Part shown: one piece after another, positions 17,074 through 26,500 of the stretch
How positions within the stretch are numbered: the first letter of the stretch is position 1
How the letters are laid out: each line of letters begins with the position of its first letter
From: Polyangiaceae bacterium
GTDB lineage: Bacteria; Myxococcota_A; Polyangia; Polyangiales; Polyangiaceae
NCBI GenBank assembly: GCA_041389725.1
Contig: JAWKRG010000013.1
Span: forward strand, 1-64,000
Length of the DNA: 64,000 nt
Reading direction: 5' to 3'
Position numbers and translations under genes: made by a program
The notes under the pieces: model-generated
Told to the model about the DNA's origin: nothing
Databases searched by the model: none
The model's input: the letters and a program-made list of their open reading frames with translations, nothing else

Positions 17074-18104
17074 AACAACTTCTTCTCGTAGGAAACCCCA
17101 CCGCCCAATCCGGCAAGAACGCCGCTCGTATCGAACGCGCTCAGGCACTGTTCGCGCAGCATGGGGTAGCAGCCGAGCTGTTCTCTACTCTGCCCGCAGG
17201 CGCAACGATCGACGCCCTGGCAGAGCGCCTTCGTCTGGACCGCGATGAAGTCGTGGTCAGCATGGGCGGTGACGGCACATTCCGTGAGGTCGCGGCCGCC
17301 ATCGTGGAGGCGAGCGCGCGCGTGACCCTGGGGATGCTGCCCACGGGCACTGCCAACGATCAGGGTAAGAGCTTCGGCCTCGGCGCCACCGAGGCTGCGC
17401 TCGAGCGCAACGTCGCGGTCGTCGTCGCCGGCAAGTGCTGCGGCCTCGATGCCGGACGACTCGTGCTCTGCGACGCGGCGGGCAGTGCGGAGCGCGCGGA
17501 CTATTTCTTCGACTCTGCGGGCTTTGGTCTGAGCGCACGCGTGCTGGCGGTCCGCAACAAGGATCGGGAAACCGTGGCCAAGTTGGGCCCCCTCAAGGAG
17601 CTGTACCGCGACCAACTCGTGTACGCGGGCGCTCTGCTGCGCACCTTCTTGGAAGCTCAAGTCGTCGACGACAAGTTCAGCGCCGTGGTGGAAGCCGATG
17701 GTACGAGCCACACCTTTCACGGGCTCACCGATCTGATCTTCAAGGGAACGCGCCTCTACGGCGGCGCCTGGGTCTTCGACAAGACCAGTCGCCCTGACGA
17801 CGGTCAGTTCGAATGCGTGGTGTTCCGCGGCAAGCGGGAATGGACCAGCAAGGCCATCGTGGACCTCGAGGGGAATCCCGTCACCGAGGAGCTACTGAAC
17901 GAAGTCGGGGTCGAGCACTCCAAACCCATTCGCGCCGCCCACTTCGACGTCACCTTGGCCCAAGAGGGAGAGGTACCCATCGCCGCGCAGATCGACGGCG
18001 AGGAGCATCCCTGCTCCCACCAATTCCGCGTCGAAGTACTCACACGAGCCATCACCCTGATCGTCCCCGAAGCATTCGCGGACGTATCCCACCCGACCCC
18101 CTGA
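17070..18104 (+). CDS. Diacylglycerol kinase-family lipid kinase (YegS/DgkB-like)
   Basis: A 344-residue protein with the DAGK catalytic fold. It has an N-terminal nucleotide-binding start LLLVGNPTAQSGKN, the hallmark GGDGT loop in VVSMGGDGTFREVAA (about residue 67), and LGMLPTGTANDQGKSFGL. The C-terminal beta-sandwich has D-G-x-x-F-E-C-like strands, and IAAQIDGEEH carries the conserved DGE. It transfers phosphate from ATP to a lipid such as diacylglycerol, at the cytoplasmic face. Its ATG overlaps the stop of the YihY gene (ATGA at 17070), which argues for coupled expression. Exact lipid unknown. Confidence 0.9.
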   Translation: MKQLLLVGNPTAQSGKNAARIERAQALFAQHGVAAELFSTLPAGATIDALAERLRLDRDEVVVSMGGDGTFREVAAAIVEASARVTLGMLPTGTANDQGKSFGLGATEAALERNVAVVVAGKCCGLDAGRLVLCDAAGSAERADYFFDSAGFGLSARVLAVRNKDRETVAKLGPLKELYRDQLVYAGALLRTFLEAQVVDDKFSAVVEADGTSHTFHGLTDLIFKGTRLYGGAWVFDKTSRPDDGQFECVVFRGKREWTSKAIVDLEGNPVTEELLNEVGVEHSKPIRAAHFDVTLAQEGEVPIAAQIDGEEHPCSHQFRVEVLTRAITLIVPEAFADVSHPTP

Positions 18105-18128
18105 CGCGCTCTCGTCACGCCCTCCAGG

Positions 18129-19118
18129 TCACGCCAAGAGCGCGATGCAGCGTTCGAGGGTCCAGTAACCAGCAGCCGTCCCGAGCGCGTAGACCAGCAC
18201 CGCGCGAGCGTGAGCGAGACGCGGCACGCGACTCAGCACGCGCGCGAGAGCAAGACCCACGGCAACGATGAGCAACTGACCGAGTTCGACGCCCAGGTTG
18301 AAGCTTGCAAGCGCGAGCGACAGACCAGCCGTCGGCAATCCAATCTCGCGCAGCGCGCCGGCGAAACCGAAACCATGGAGGAGCCCGAAGGCGAAGGCCA
18401 CGACCCAGGGGAAGCGCCGCGTCCAGGTCTGCTCGTCGCGAAGGATCTCCGCTGCCACCAGCAAGATCGACAGCGCGATCGTCGCCTCGACGGGGGCCTG
18501 CGGTACGCGCAGATAGTCCAGCGCGCTGACTGCAAGGGTGAGGCTATGCGCAAGGGTGAAGGCCGTGATGGTCCAGAAGATGCGGCGCGGCGCGCTCACC
18601 AACAGCAAGAGCGCAATGACGAACAGCACGTGGTCCAATCCCGAGAGGATGTGCTGAACACCGAGTTCGAGGTAGGCACGAAAGAGCTGCAAGGAGGGCC
18701 CGCGCGCCGACCCCTGCTCGCCGAGGAACAATCGTGGCTTGGCGCTGCTCAAGACGGCGGTCGTCGCCCTACCGTTCGCGTGGCGCACTTGCACCACCAC
18801 GCGAAGCTTGGTGTCGGCAAGATCGAACTCCACCCAGGACAGCCCTGCGCGCCCACACTCGAGTTCGTTCATGCGGCGCACGCATGGCGCAGAATAGCGA
18901 GGCGTCACCTGCTGGCGGGTGCCGAGCGCACTGACCGGCGACGTCCAGGTCACGAGAAAGTGGCCGGGGGCCTGTTCCTGCAGGGCGAGGACCGCTGGAC
19001 GGATCTCGTGCGCAAGGGCCGGGCGTGCCACGGCGAGCCAGGCCAGCACGAGCCCCGCCATGCACAGCGCGAGGCCGACGTAGCGCGAGAGGGTGCGGCG
19101 TTGCCCTTGCCGCCTCAT
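18129..19118 (-). CDS. HupE/UreJ-family membrane protein
   Basis: A 329-residue protein. It has a signal peptide ending RPALA, then an exported domain (about 40-150) starting with HEIRPAVLAL, then six or so transmembrane helices with family-typical segments: LGVQHILSGLDHVLFVIAL, TAFTLAHSLTLAVSAL, AFGLLHGFGFAGALREIGL and FNLGVELGQLLIVAV. The membrane His residues (HI-GLDH, AHS, LHGFGF) are characteristic and may bind nickel. HupE/UreJ proteins are proposed nickel or metal permeases, but the large exported N domain places this with the less characterised members. The ATG at 19118 overlaps the upstream parvulin stop by 4 bp. Confidence 0.85.
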   Translation of the reverse strand: MRRQGQRRTLSRYVGLALCMAGLVLAWLAVARPALAHEIRPAVLALQEQAPGHFLVTWTSPVSALGTRQQVTPRYSAPCVRRMNELECGRAGLSWVEFDLADTKLRVVVQVRHANGRATTAVLSSAKPRLFLGEQGSARGPSLQLFRAYLELGVQHILSGLDHVLFVIALLLLVSAPRRIFWTITAFTLAHSLTLAVSALDYLRVPQAPVEATIALSILLVAAEILRDEQTWTRRFPWVVAFAFGLLHGFGFAGALREIGLPTAGLSLALASFNLGVELGQLLIVAVGLALARVLSRVPRLAHARAVLVYALGTAAGYWTLERCIALLA

Positions 19119-19936
19119 TCGTGCTCCACGTGGTACTTCGCTGCAAGCTCGTCGAGCCGCCGTTCCAGCATGCGCAGCTGCTCTGCCTTCTTCCAATCTC
19201 GTACCAACATGGGACGCAGGCGCGCGAGAGTGGGCTCGGTTCCGCCGGATCGCTTGCTCACCCGCACGACGTGTACGCCATGAATGGACTCGGCAATCGT
19301 CCACTCCCCTATCGGCATCGTCACGAGGGCAGCGCTGAAACCCTCGCCAAATGTCCGGGCCACGTAGCTCGAGCTGCGATTCGCATGGCGTTGGCCAGGG
19401 GCAAAAGCGTCGCCGAGGCCCACTGGGGATTCGCCGCGCGCCAAGCGTTCACGGAGTTCGCGTGCGCGAGCCTCGCTCGCCCCCGTCTCCTTGGCGGCCA
19501 GGACTTGTTCGAAATCGAGGCGGAGGGGTTCGACGTACTCGGCCCGGTGTTCACGCAGCCAGGCAGCGAGCACGTCGTCTGACGGCTCCGGAGCGATGAT
19601 CGCGCTCTGCTCCACCTGGCGCAGCTTGTAGACGAGCCGGTCGCGAACGACCGAATCTCCTTCATCGAGGCCCAGCCGACGACTCTCGCGGTACAGCGCC
19701 TCGGCCCGAATCCAATCCGCAATGTAGCGTTCCATCTCGGCCGGCGTGGGCTCGCGCCCAAGGAGCTGGGACTGCGCACGGAGAATGTCACCCCGGACGG
19801 CCTGGGTGACGACGATCTGCGTGGGATCGGCGCGGCCACGGCGCACATGCCCGTCCACCAAGAAGATCGCGCCACCGAGCAAAAGGAAGTGCAGCACGGG
19901 CTCGCGCCACCAGGGTCGCCTCAGCTCCGTCGCCAT
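19115..19936 (-). CDS. Parvulin-type (PpiC) peptidyl-prolyl isomerase, membrane-anchored
   Basis: A 273-residue protein with one N-terminal transmembrane helix (FLLLGGAIFLVDG), a SurA-like helical arm with the AEMERYIADWIRAEALYRESRRLGL region, and a C-terminal parvulin domain at about residues 135-235 (FSAALVTMPIGEWTIAESIHGVHVVRV). It should assist folding of exported proteins in the periplasm. It is directly upstream of, and overlaps by ATGA, the HupE-like gene. This PpiC-HupE pairing suggests the isomerase helps fold the exported domain of its partner. The ATG at 19936 is the first start. Confidence 0.87.
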   Translation of the reverse strand: MATELRRPWWREPVLHFLLLGGAIFLVDGHVRRGRADPTQIVVTQAVRGDILRAQSQLLGREPTPAEMERYIADWIRAEALYRESRRLGLDEGDSVVRDRLVYKLRQVEQSAIIAPEPSDDVLAAWLREHRAEYVEPLRLDFEQVLAAKETGASEARARELRERLARGESPVGLGDAFAPGQRHANRSSSYVARTFGEGFSAALVTMPIGEWTIAESIHGVHVVRVSKRSGGTEPTLARLRPMLVRDWKKAEQLRMLERRLDELAAKYHVEHE

Positions 19937-20033
19937 CTCGGCATCCTACTCCTCGAATATCGCAAGCAAATCGCTGATAAGGGCTTTGTCTGCCGGTGCG
20001 GCCAGGGCGTCGATGGTATCGTGAGTCCGCACC

Positions 20034-21236
20034 ATGCGCACACTCACTCATCTTGGGATTCCTCTGTTCGGCCTGGCCCTGGCTACCACTCTCACTGTCG
20101 TCAGCTGTGGTTCCGACGACAGCAGTTCCACGCCAGGAACCGGCTCGAGTAGCGGCACGGGCGCCACCGCGGGCAGCGGAGGCAATGGCGGCAGCGGCAC
20201 GGGCGCGAGCGCAGGGTCCGGCGCTAGCGCAGGCTCCGGCGCTGCGGCGGGAAGCGGCGGAAGCGGCGGAAGCGGCGCCACCGGAGGCGCTCCGGGGGGC
20301 GGAGGCAGCGGGAATGTGGCCGGAGCAACGGATCAGAACTTGAAGGTAGCCCTGTTTGGTGATCAAGGCGCGGGGTCCAATCCGCGCGCGGTCTACAAGG
20401 TCGCCTTGGACGAGGGCGCAGACTTCATCGTGGCGTTGGGCGACTTCGACTACAAGGACGACCCCAACCTGTGGGAAACGGACATGACCGCCGTGCTCGG
20501 TACCGAGTACCCGTTGTTCGGCGTCGTCGGGAACCACGACACCGTGGCTTGGTCGGGCTACCAGAAGGTTCTGACGACCCGTATGGGCAAGGCGGCGGGC
20601 GCGCAGTGCAGCGGCGACGTCGGGAACAAGCAGACCTGCCTCTACCGCGGCCTGCGCATGGTGATTTCCGGCATCGGCACGCTAGGGTCGAAGACTGACC
20701 ACGAGCAGTTCATCGAGCAGTCCCTGAAGGCAGACACCAGCAGCCTATGGAAGTTGTGCATTTGGCATCAGAACCAGAACGACATGCAGCTGGGGACGAA
20801 GAACGACGCGATCGGTTGGAAGGCATTCCAACTCTGCCAAGACAACGGCGCCATCGTCGCCATGGGCCACGAGCACAGCTACGGCCGCACCAAGACCCTG
20901 ACGGATCTAGGCAACGAGGCGGCCGGACACGGCGCCAAAGGCCAACCGGGTGCGATGGAAGTCGCTGTGGGCTCGACCTTCTCCTTCTACAACGGACTCG
21001 GCGGGTCCAGCATTCGCGCCTACGACTCGAACCTTCACGATGACGACACTTGGTGGGCGACCATGTACACCAACAACAAGTGGGTGAAGAACGGCGTCGC
21101 GCAAACCGGCTTCACTGCAAAGTACGGTGTGCTGTTCTTGGAGTTCTACGTGGATGGCGACCCCAGCAAGGCTCGCGGCTATTTCAAGAACACCGCTGGC
21201 GAGACCATCGACGAGTTCACGATCGTGAGAAACTGA
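20034..21236 (+). CDS. Calcineurin-like metallophosphoesterase lipoprotein
   Basis: A 400-residue lipoprotein. The signal peptide ends VVSC (Cys 25), followed by a 75-residue Gly/Ser/Ala stalk. The metallophosphatase domain starts near residue 100 with the five motifs in order: VALFGDQGAG (D-x-x variant of D-x-H), VALGDFDY (GD-x-x), VVGNHDT (GNHD), WHQNQND and MGHEHSYGR (GH-x-H). In the first motif the usual His is Gln, seen also in purple-acid-phosphatase-like members. It is expected to hydrolyse phosphoesters at the cell surface with a two-metal centre. It starts 97 bp after the divergent parvulin gene. Substrate unknown. Confidence 0.87.
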   Translation: MRTLTHLGIPLFGLALATTLTVVSCGSDDSSSTPGTGSSSGTGATAGSGGNGGSGTGASAGSGASAGSGAAAGSGGSGGSGATGGAPGGGGSGNVAGATDQNLKVALFGDQGAGSNPRAVYKVALDEGADFIVALGDFDYKDDPNLWETDMTAVLGTEYPLFGVVGNHDTVAWSGYQKVLTTRMGKAAGAQCSGDVGNKQTCLYRGLRMVISGIGTLGSKTDHEQFIEQSLKADTSSLWKLCIWHQNQNDMQLGTKNDAIGWKAFQLCQDNGAIVAMGHEHSYGRTKTLTDLGNEAAGHGAKGQPGAMEVAVGSTFSFYNGLGGSSIRAYDSNLHDDDTWWATMYTNNKWVKNGVAQTGFTAKYGVLFLEFYVDGDPSKARGYFKNTAGETIDEFTIVRN

Positions 21237-21322
21237 GCGGAACCGCGCCACCTGGCGCAATCGCGACATGGGTAGCGCGCAGCGCCTCGTGTACGCTCGC
21301 ACCCTTGGTGCAGCGCCGCGTG

Positions 21323-22966
21323 ATGATCGTGGATCTGGCAGAGGACGCGACGTTCGTCGTGGCCCTGCGCTCTGGTCACGTTCTCGCCCATTCGAAGGAT
21401 CTCGATGAGCGCGGCGCGCAGCGGCTGTTCGCCGACGATGAGGTCGAGCATCTGGAAGTCGATCGTATTGCACAGCAGTTCGCCGACGACGTTGCCGCGC
21501 ACTTCGTGGCGCACAAAGACGGACAGCTCATCGACTGCAACGACGCGTTCGTCAACCTCTTTGGCTTCGCCTCCCAGCAGGCGGCCATCGCGAGTTCGTT
21601 CTTCGAGCGCTTCCCTCACGAGACCGCGTGTCGCGCCTTTCGCTCGGCTCTCGATGCCCACGGCCGCATTCGCCAGCAACCGGTCGTTCTACGTGCCTGC
21701 GATGGGAGTGAAATCCACGCCGTGCAGAACATCGTGCTGCGCGGAGATCGTGAGGGAAACGGTGGGGTACTTCGGGGCTACCTCCTGGACCAGACCGAAG
21801 AGCGGCGGCTGGCGCGAGAGCTCCAGCGTGCGCAGCGCCTGGAGGCAATCGGCCGCCTCGCAGGTGGGGTCGCCCACGACTTCAACAATCTTCTGACGGT
21901 CATCTTGGGCTATGTCAGCGCGGTCGAAACGCGTGTCGGAGACCGTGATCGCACCATGCTCGCGGAGGCACGGCGTGCTGCCGAACGTGCAGCAGAGCTC
22001 ACGGGTCGATTGCTGGCCTTCGGTCGCCGGCAAACGCTCCAACTCACCGCTCTCGACGTCGACACGTTGCTCACGGGAATGCTACCGCTTGCACAGTCAC
22101 TCTGTGGCGAGCTGGTGGAGATCGATACGTCTTTGCAGAGCGCAGGACTGACCGTGCGGGGAGACGCCGGTCAGCTCGAGCGAGCGGTGATGAATTTGAT
22201 CGTGAACGCTCGGGATGCGATGCCAGGGGGAGGTCGGCTGCGCGTCCGAAGCAGTCCCTTCCATCCCGATGCCGACTTCCGCGTCGAGCACCCATGGGCC
22301 AAGGCGCCGAGCTACGTGCGCATTGAGGTTTCCGACACCGGTGTGGGCATGAGCCCGAACACGCTGGAACACGTGTTCGAGCCCTTTTACACCACCAAGG
22401 CGCTCGGAGAAGGCACAGGTCTCGGGTTGCCAGCAGCGCAGGGCATCGTCGAGCAGCACGACGGCGCGATCGAGGTACAAAGCGCCCAAGGCCGCGGCAC
22501 GATGGTGAGCATGTACCTACCAGCCGACGCCGACGCGAGCGCCGCACGCCAACCCACCCAGCGCGACCCCTTGCAGGGCGGCAGTGAGAAGATCTTGATT
22601 GCGGAAGACGAGCCCATGGTCCGTCGCGCACTGGCGCAGTCTCTGCGTTCGCGCGGCTACCAAGTGCTCGAAGCGGAACGCGGCGACCAGGCACTCCAGT
22701 TCGCCCTCCAAGGCGACCTGGACTTGATCGTGTTGGACGTGGTGATGCCGGGACTCTCCGGGGTGTCGGCGTACCAGCGAATCCGGGCCACGCACCCGCG
22801 GCTGCCGATCCTTCTCACCAGTGGCTACTCGGACGAGGAGCCTTCGTTGCAGCTGAGCCAGGACCCAAACGGCTACTTCATTCCCAAGCCCTATTCCCCC
22901 GAAACCATGCTGCGGCTCGTGCGCCGCGCTCTCGATTTCTTCGCGCGTGGGAGCGCCTCTAGCTGA
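21323..22966 (+). CDS. PAS-containing hybrid histidine kinase
   Basis: About 547 residues, soluble. It has an N-terminal segment of unknown fold, then a PAS domain at about residues 50-160 (FVAHKDGQLIDCNDAFVNLFGF). A HisKA with phospho-acceptor His follows in GRLAGGVAHDFNNLLTVILG (about 183), then the HATPase with NLIVNARDAMPGGG, DTGVGM and GTGLGLPAAQGI. A receiver at about 425-545 has its Asp in DLIVLDVVMPGLSG. It belongs to the hybrid kinase type that often signals without a DNA-binding partner. The start is uncertain among ATG 21323, GTG 21320, GTG 21308 and TTG 21305. The stop overlaps the convergent gene by 8 bp. Confidence 0.9.
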   Translation: MIVDLAEDATFVVALRSGHVLAHSKDLDERGAQRLFADDEVEHLEVDRIAQQFADDVAAHFVAHKDGQLIDCNDAFVNLFGFASQQAAIASSFFERFPHETACRAFRSALDAHGRIRQQPVVLRACDGSEIHAVQNIVLRGDREGNGGVLRGYLLDQTEERRLARELQRAQRLEAIGRLAGGVAHDFNNLLTVILGYVSAVETRVGDRDRTMLAEARRAAERAAELTGRLLAFGRRQTLQLTALDVDTLLTGMLPLAQSLCGELVEIDTSLQSAGLTVRGDAGQLERAVMNLIVNARDAMPGGGRLRVRSSPFHPDADFRVEHPWAKAPSYVRIEVSDTGVGMSPNTLEHVFEPFYTTKALGEGTGLGLPAAQGIVEQHDGAIEVQSAQGRGTMVSMYLPADADASAARQPTQRDPLQGGSEKILIAEDEPMVRRALAQSLRSRGYQVLEAERGDQALQFALQGDLDLIVLDVVMPGLSGVSAYQRIRATHPRLPILLTSGYSDEEPSLQLSQDPNGYFIPKPYSPETMLRLVRRALDFFARGSASS

Positions 22967-23447
22967 ACGCTGCCTTCACCTCTGGCTTCATCAGAACGAT
23001 CAGCGCCCAAATCCCCATCGGCATGTTGAGCATGCAGCACACGTAGGTGGTGCAAGGCAGCGCAGCGATCACGGCGCTCGTCATAGCGAGCCCGTAGTTC
23101 TTCATCGCTTTCATGCGCAGCGCCCCCACGAAGGTGACCGCGGCAAACAGGGCAAATATGGCGTAGATCACCGCTCCCAAGCCCATGCCGAGCGCTGCAC
23201 CGGGATCTCCCGCACCACCTACGAAACTGAGCCCTCCGGCGAAGAGCACCATCACCGTCGCGAAGAGGTACCAGAGGAAGGTCAGCCCCGACACGACCGC
23301 CAGGGCTATTGCAGGTCCTGCCACCTGGGTCTGCACCATCTGCTGAGGAGCAAATGGATTGGCCGCTGGTTGCGGCGGCAGATAGCCGCCGGGAGGGCCT
23401 GGCGGCGGCGAGAATCCCGAGCCATGGGGTGAATAGGGAGGCTGCAT
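22959..23447 (-). CDS. Small membrane protein with Pro/Gln-rich N terminus
   Basis: A 162-residue protein. The first 45 residues are a cytoplasmic-looking Pro/Gly/Gln-rich stretch (MQPPYSPHGSGFSPPPGPP). Four hydrophobic helices follow, including AIALAVVSGLTFLWYLFATVMV, GLGAVIYAIFALFAAVTFVGAL and CMLNMPMGIWALIVLM. This resembles bacterial proteins with a Pro-rich tail and a DUF4870/interferon-induced-like membrane unit, but I would not assign a family. It converges on the hybrid kinase with an 8-bp overlap and is divergent from the Ser/Thr kinase at 23569. The ATG at 23447 is preferred over longer in-frame starts that would cross into the kinase gene. Confidence 0.7.
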   Translation of the reverse strand: MQPPYSPHGSGFSPPPGPPGGYLPPQPAANPFAPQQMVQTQVAGPAIALAVVSGLTFLWYLFATVMVLFAGGLSFVGGAGDPGAALGMGLGAVIYAIFALFAAVTFVGALRMKAMKNYGLAMTSAVIAALPCTTYVCCMLNMPMGIWALIVLMKPEVKAAFS

Positions 23448-23568
23448 GAGAGCCGCCAACATCGGCGCGATTGCCAGGCAGGTCAAGAGCCGCTCCTGGC
23501 AGAAGTGCGAGGGTCCCCATTCGCACCCTGTTGTGGGCGCTGGCCCGCCCTGACATGATTGAGTTCTC

Positions 23569-26500
23569 TTGCTGAACGACGCACTCCTGGACGGCCGCTT
23601 CCGGCTCCTGGAAGAGGTGGCGCGCGGAGGTATGGGACGCGTGCTGCGAGCAGAGGACTCGTCGACGGGCGATAGCGTCGCCATCAAGTTGATGACGACC
23701 ACGCGCCCCGAAGCGGCGGAGCGTTTCCAGCGAGAAGCAGAACTACTGGCTTCCCTCGAACACCCCGCCATCGTTGGCTACGTTGCCCATGGCGAGACGT
23801 CGACGGGGCAGCTGTGGTTGGCGATGCAGTGGCTTCGCGGTTCGCCCCTGTCCGAGCGCCTGAGGGAGTCCGCCCTGAGTCTCGAGGACTGCGTCGCGTT
23901 GCTGACCCGAGTAGCCAGCGCACTCGCCGCCGCTCACGCGGCGGGCGTAGTCCATCGTGACATCAAGCCCAGCAATCTAATGCTAGTGGATGGCCGTCCC
24001 GACTCCGTGGTCGTTCTCGACTTCGGCATTGCTCGACTCGAGAGTGGCGTCGATGAAGTCACAGCGACCGGTGAAGTGGTTGGCAGCTGGGCCTACATGT
24101 CGCCCGAGCAAGCGATGGCACAAGCCACGCTCGACGCGCGCAGCGATCTATTCTCGCTTGGCTGCGTCGCCTTCGAATGCCTGAGCGGACGCAAGGCATT
24201 CAACGCCCGCCAGCAAACCGGCATCTTGGCGAAGATCCTGCTGGAAGACCCGCCCCCGCCTAGCACGCTGAATGCGGCCATTCCCGCTGCCCTCGACGAT
24301 CTGACTCTGCGCCTGTTGAGCAAGTCCCCGGGAAGTCGCCCGCAATCCGCGGCGCAAGTGCTGAACGAACTCCAAGGTCTGCAGAACGTGGCAGACCTCC
24401 CGGTACGGCCCCGTAGCGTTCCGCCGACCGGTATCACCGGCAGCGAACGGCGCCTGCTCTCCGTCGTGCTCGCGCGTGGGGTTCGGGATCCGGATGCCAC
24501 GATCGCGTCGAACGAAACCAGTGAACATACTCGCTCCGTCGCGATGGTGGCGGAGATCCATGGCGCAGGCGTCCATTTTCTCGCCAACGGTGTGCTCGTG
24601 CTCACCCTCTCGGGTCGTGGCGCACCTCGGGACCATGCCGCGCGTGCAGCTCAAACTGCGCTGGCGCTGCAAGCTCGAGAACCCAGGGCCATGCTGGCCG
24701 TGTCCACGGGATTCGGCGTGCTGGGAAGCACGCTGCCCGTCGGCTCGGTAATCGACCGTGGCGTCGACGCGCTACGCCACGCCGCCGCTGGCGACATCGT
24801 CGTCGACGCGACGACCCGGGATCTCATCGCGCCCGACTACACCGGCATGAGGCGAGGCGACGCTTTTCTTCTGCAAGGCCGGCGGAACGACAGCGAACTC
24901 AGCCGTCGGGTGTTGAGTCACGCCGTGCCCTTCGTAGGTCGACGTCAAGAGCTGGCTGCGCTCTCCGCTCTGATCGAGCAGGTGCTGGACGAGGGCTGCT
25001 GCCGCGTCGCCCTCGCCACGGGCCCGGCGGGCTCCGGCAAGTCTCGACTGCTGTCGGAAGTCCTCGGCGCCGTAGAGGCGAAGCAACTCGACGTCAGAGT
25101 GATCCGCAGTCGCTGCGAGGCCTTCGAGTTCGGAGCAGCCCTCGCGCCGGTGAGGCGACTGCTGGCCAGCGCGCTTCGTTCCGACGAATCCGATGCCCCT
25201 GCGGTGCGCACCGCGCTACTGGAACGGGAGCTCCGGGCGCTCGGCGCGGACGGCGCGCTCAACGAGGATAGCCACGCTTTCTTGGCTCACTTGCTCGGTG
25301 TCGAGTGGCGCAAGGATCCGCGGTTCGTGGCGGCGCAACGCGATGCGCGACTCATGGCTGAAGGGCAGCGACGGGGCGTTCAAGGCGTGCTGACCGCGCT
25401 CACCTCCCGGCAGCCGGTGTTGCTCGCCATCGAGGACTTGCATTGGCTGGACGGTGCCAGCGTCGCGCTGCTCGAGCACGTCCTAGCGCGCATGACTGAC
25501 GCACCGCTCGCTCTACTTGGGACGGCGCGTCCCGAGTTGCACACGATGCACCCGGGTGCCTTCGAGCAGAGAAGTCCCCTGGAAGTCCGTCTGGCACCCC
25601 TGAGCAACAAGGCCTCGCAGCGCATCGTCCGAGCGGTGCTCGGACGGGATGCCGCCGCAACGCTGCTGGCCGACATAGTGACTCGAGCTCAGGGCAATCC
25701 CTTTTTCCTGGAGGAACTCATCCGCGCCGCTTCCGAGGGGCGCCAGGAGCTGCCCGACACGCTGCTGGCCATGGTGCAGTCGCGACTCGACAGTCTTGGA
25801 ACGCATCACAAACGGCTGCTTCGCGCTGGTTCGATCTTTGGCGAGCGCTTTCGCCTCGAGGAAGCGGCCGCACTGCTCGGCCTGGACGCGTCGCGCCTGC
25901 CCCTGGACGACCTCGTCGCCGAGTTGACCCGCAAGGAAATCCTCGAACCCGAGCAGCACGGCTCCGCGCTAGCTTTTCGCCACGCTCTGCTGCGAGACGC
26001 CGCCTACGCCATGCTCACGGAAGCCGACCGCCAGCTGGGTCACCGCCTGGCCGCCGAGTGGCTCGCGGGCGCCGAGCCCAGCGAGCCCTTCGTGATCGCC
26101 GAGCACTTTCGCAAGGGAGGAAAACCAGCTCGCGCGGTGCCCTACTACCGGGCCTCGGCGGCCGCCGCCCTGGCTGCGGGCACTCCGGAGCGCGCGGTCG
26201 AACTCGCCGATCTCGCCCTCACGTGCGGCGATGACGGAGGTGAACTCGGCGCGCTGCGCAGCCTCGAAGCGGAAGCACAACGTATGTTGGCGCGACCCGA
26301 GTTGGCCGGAGTTGCGGCCGAAGCGGCGCTCAGTCAGTCGTCGCCACAGGACGCACACTACTTCGTCGCGCTGCGGGAGTTGGCGCTGTCTTCGACGCAA
26401 TTGGGAGACTACGTGGCCGCGCGAAGCGCTGCCGACACTTTGAAACGCAGCGGCGGCAGTCCAGAGCTGGCACCCACTCGTGCAGTAGCCGTTCTGCGCA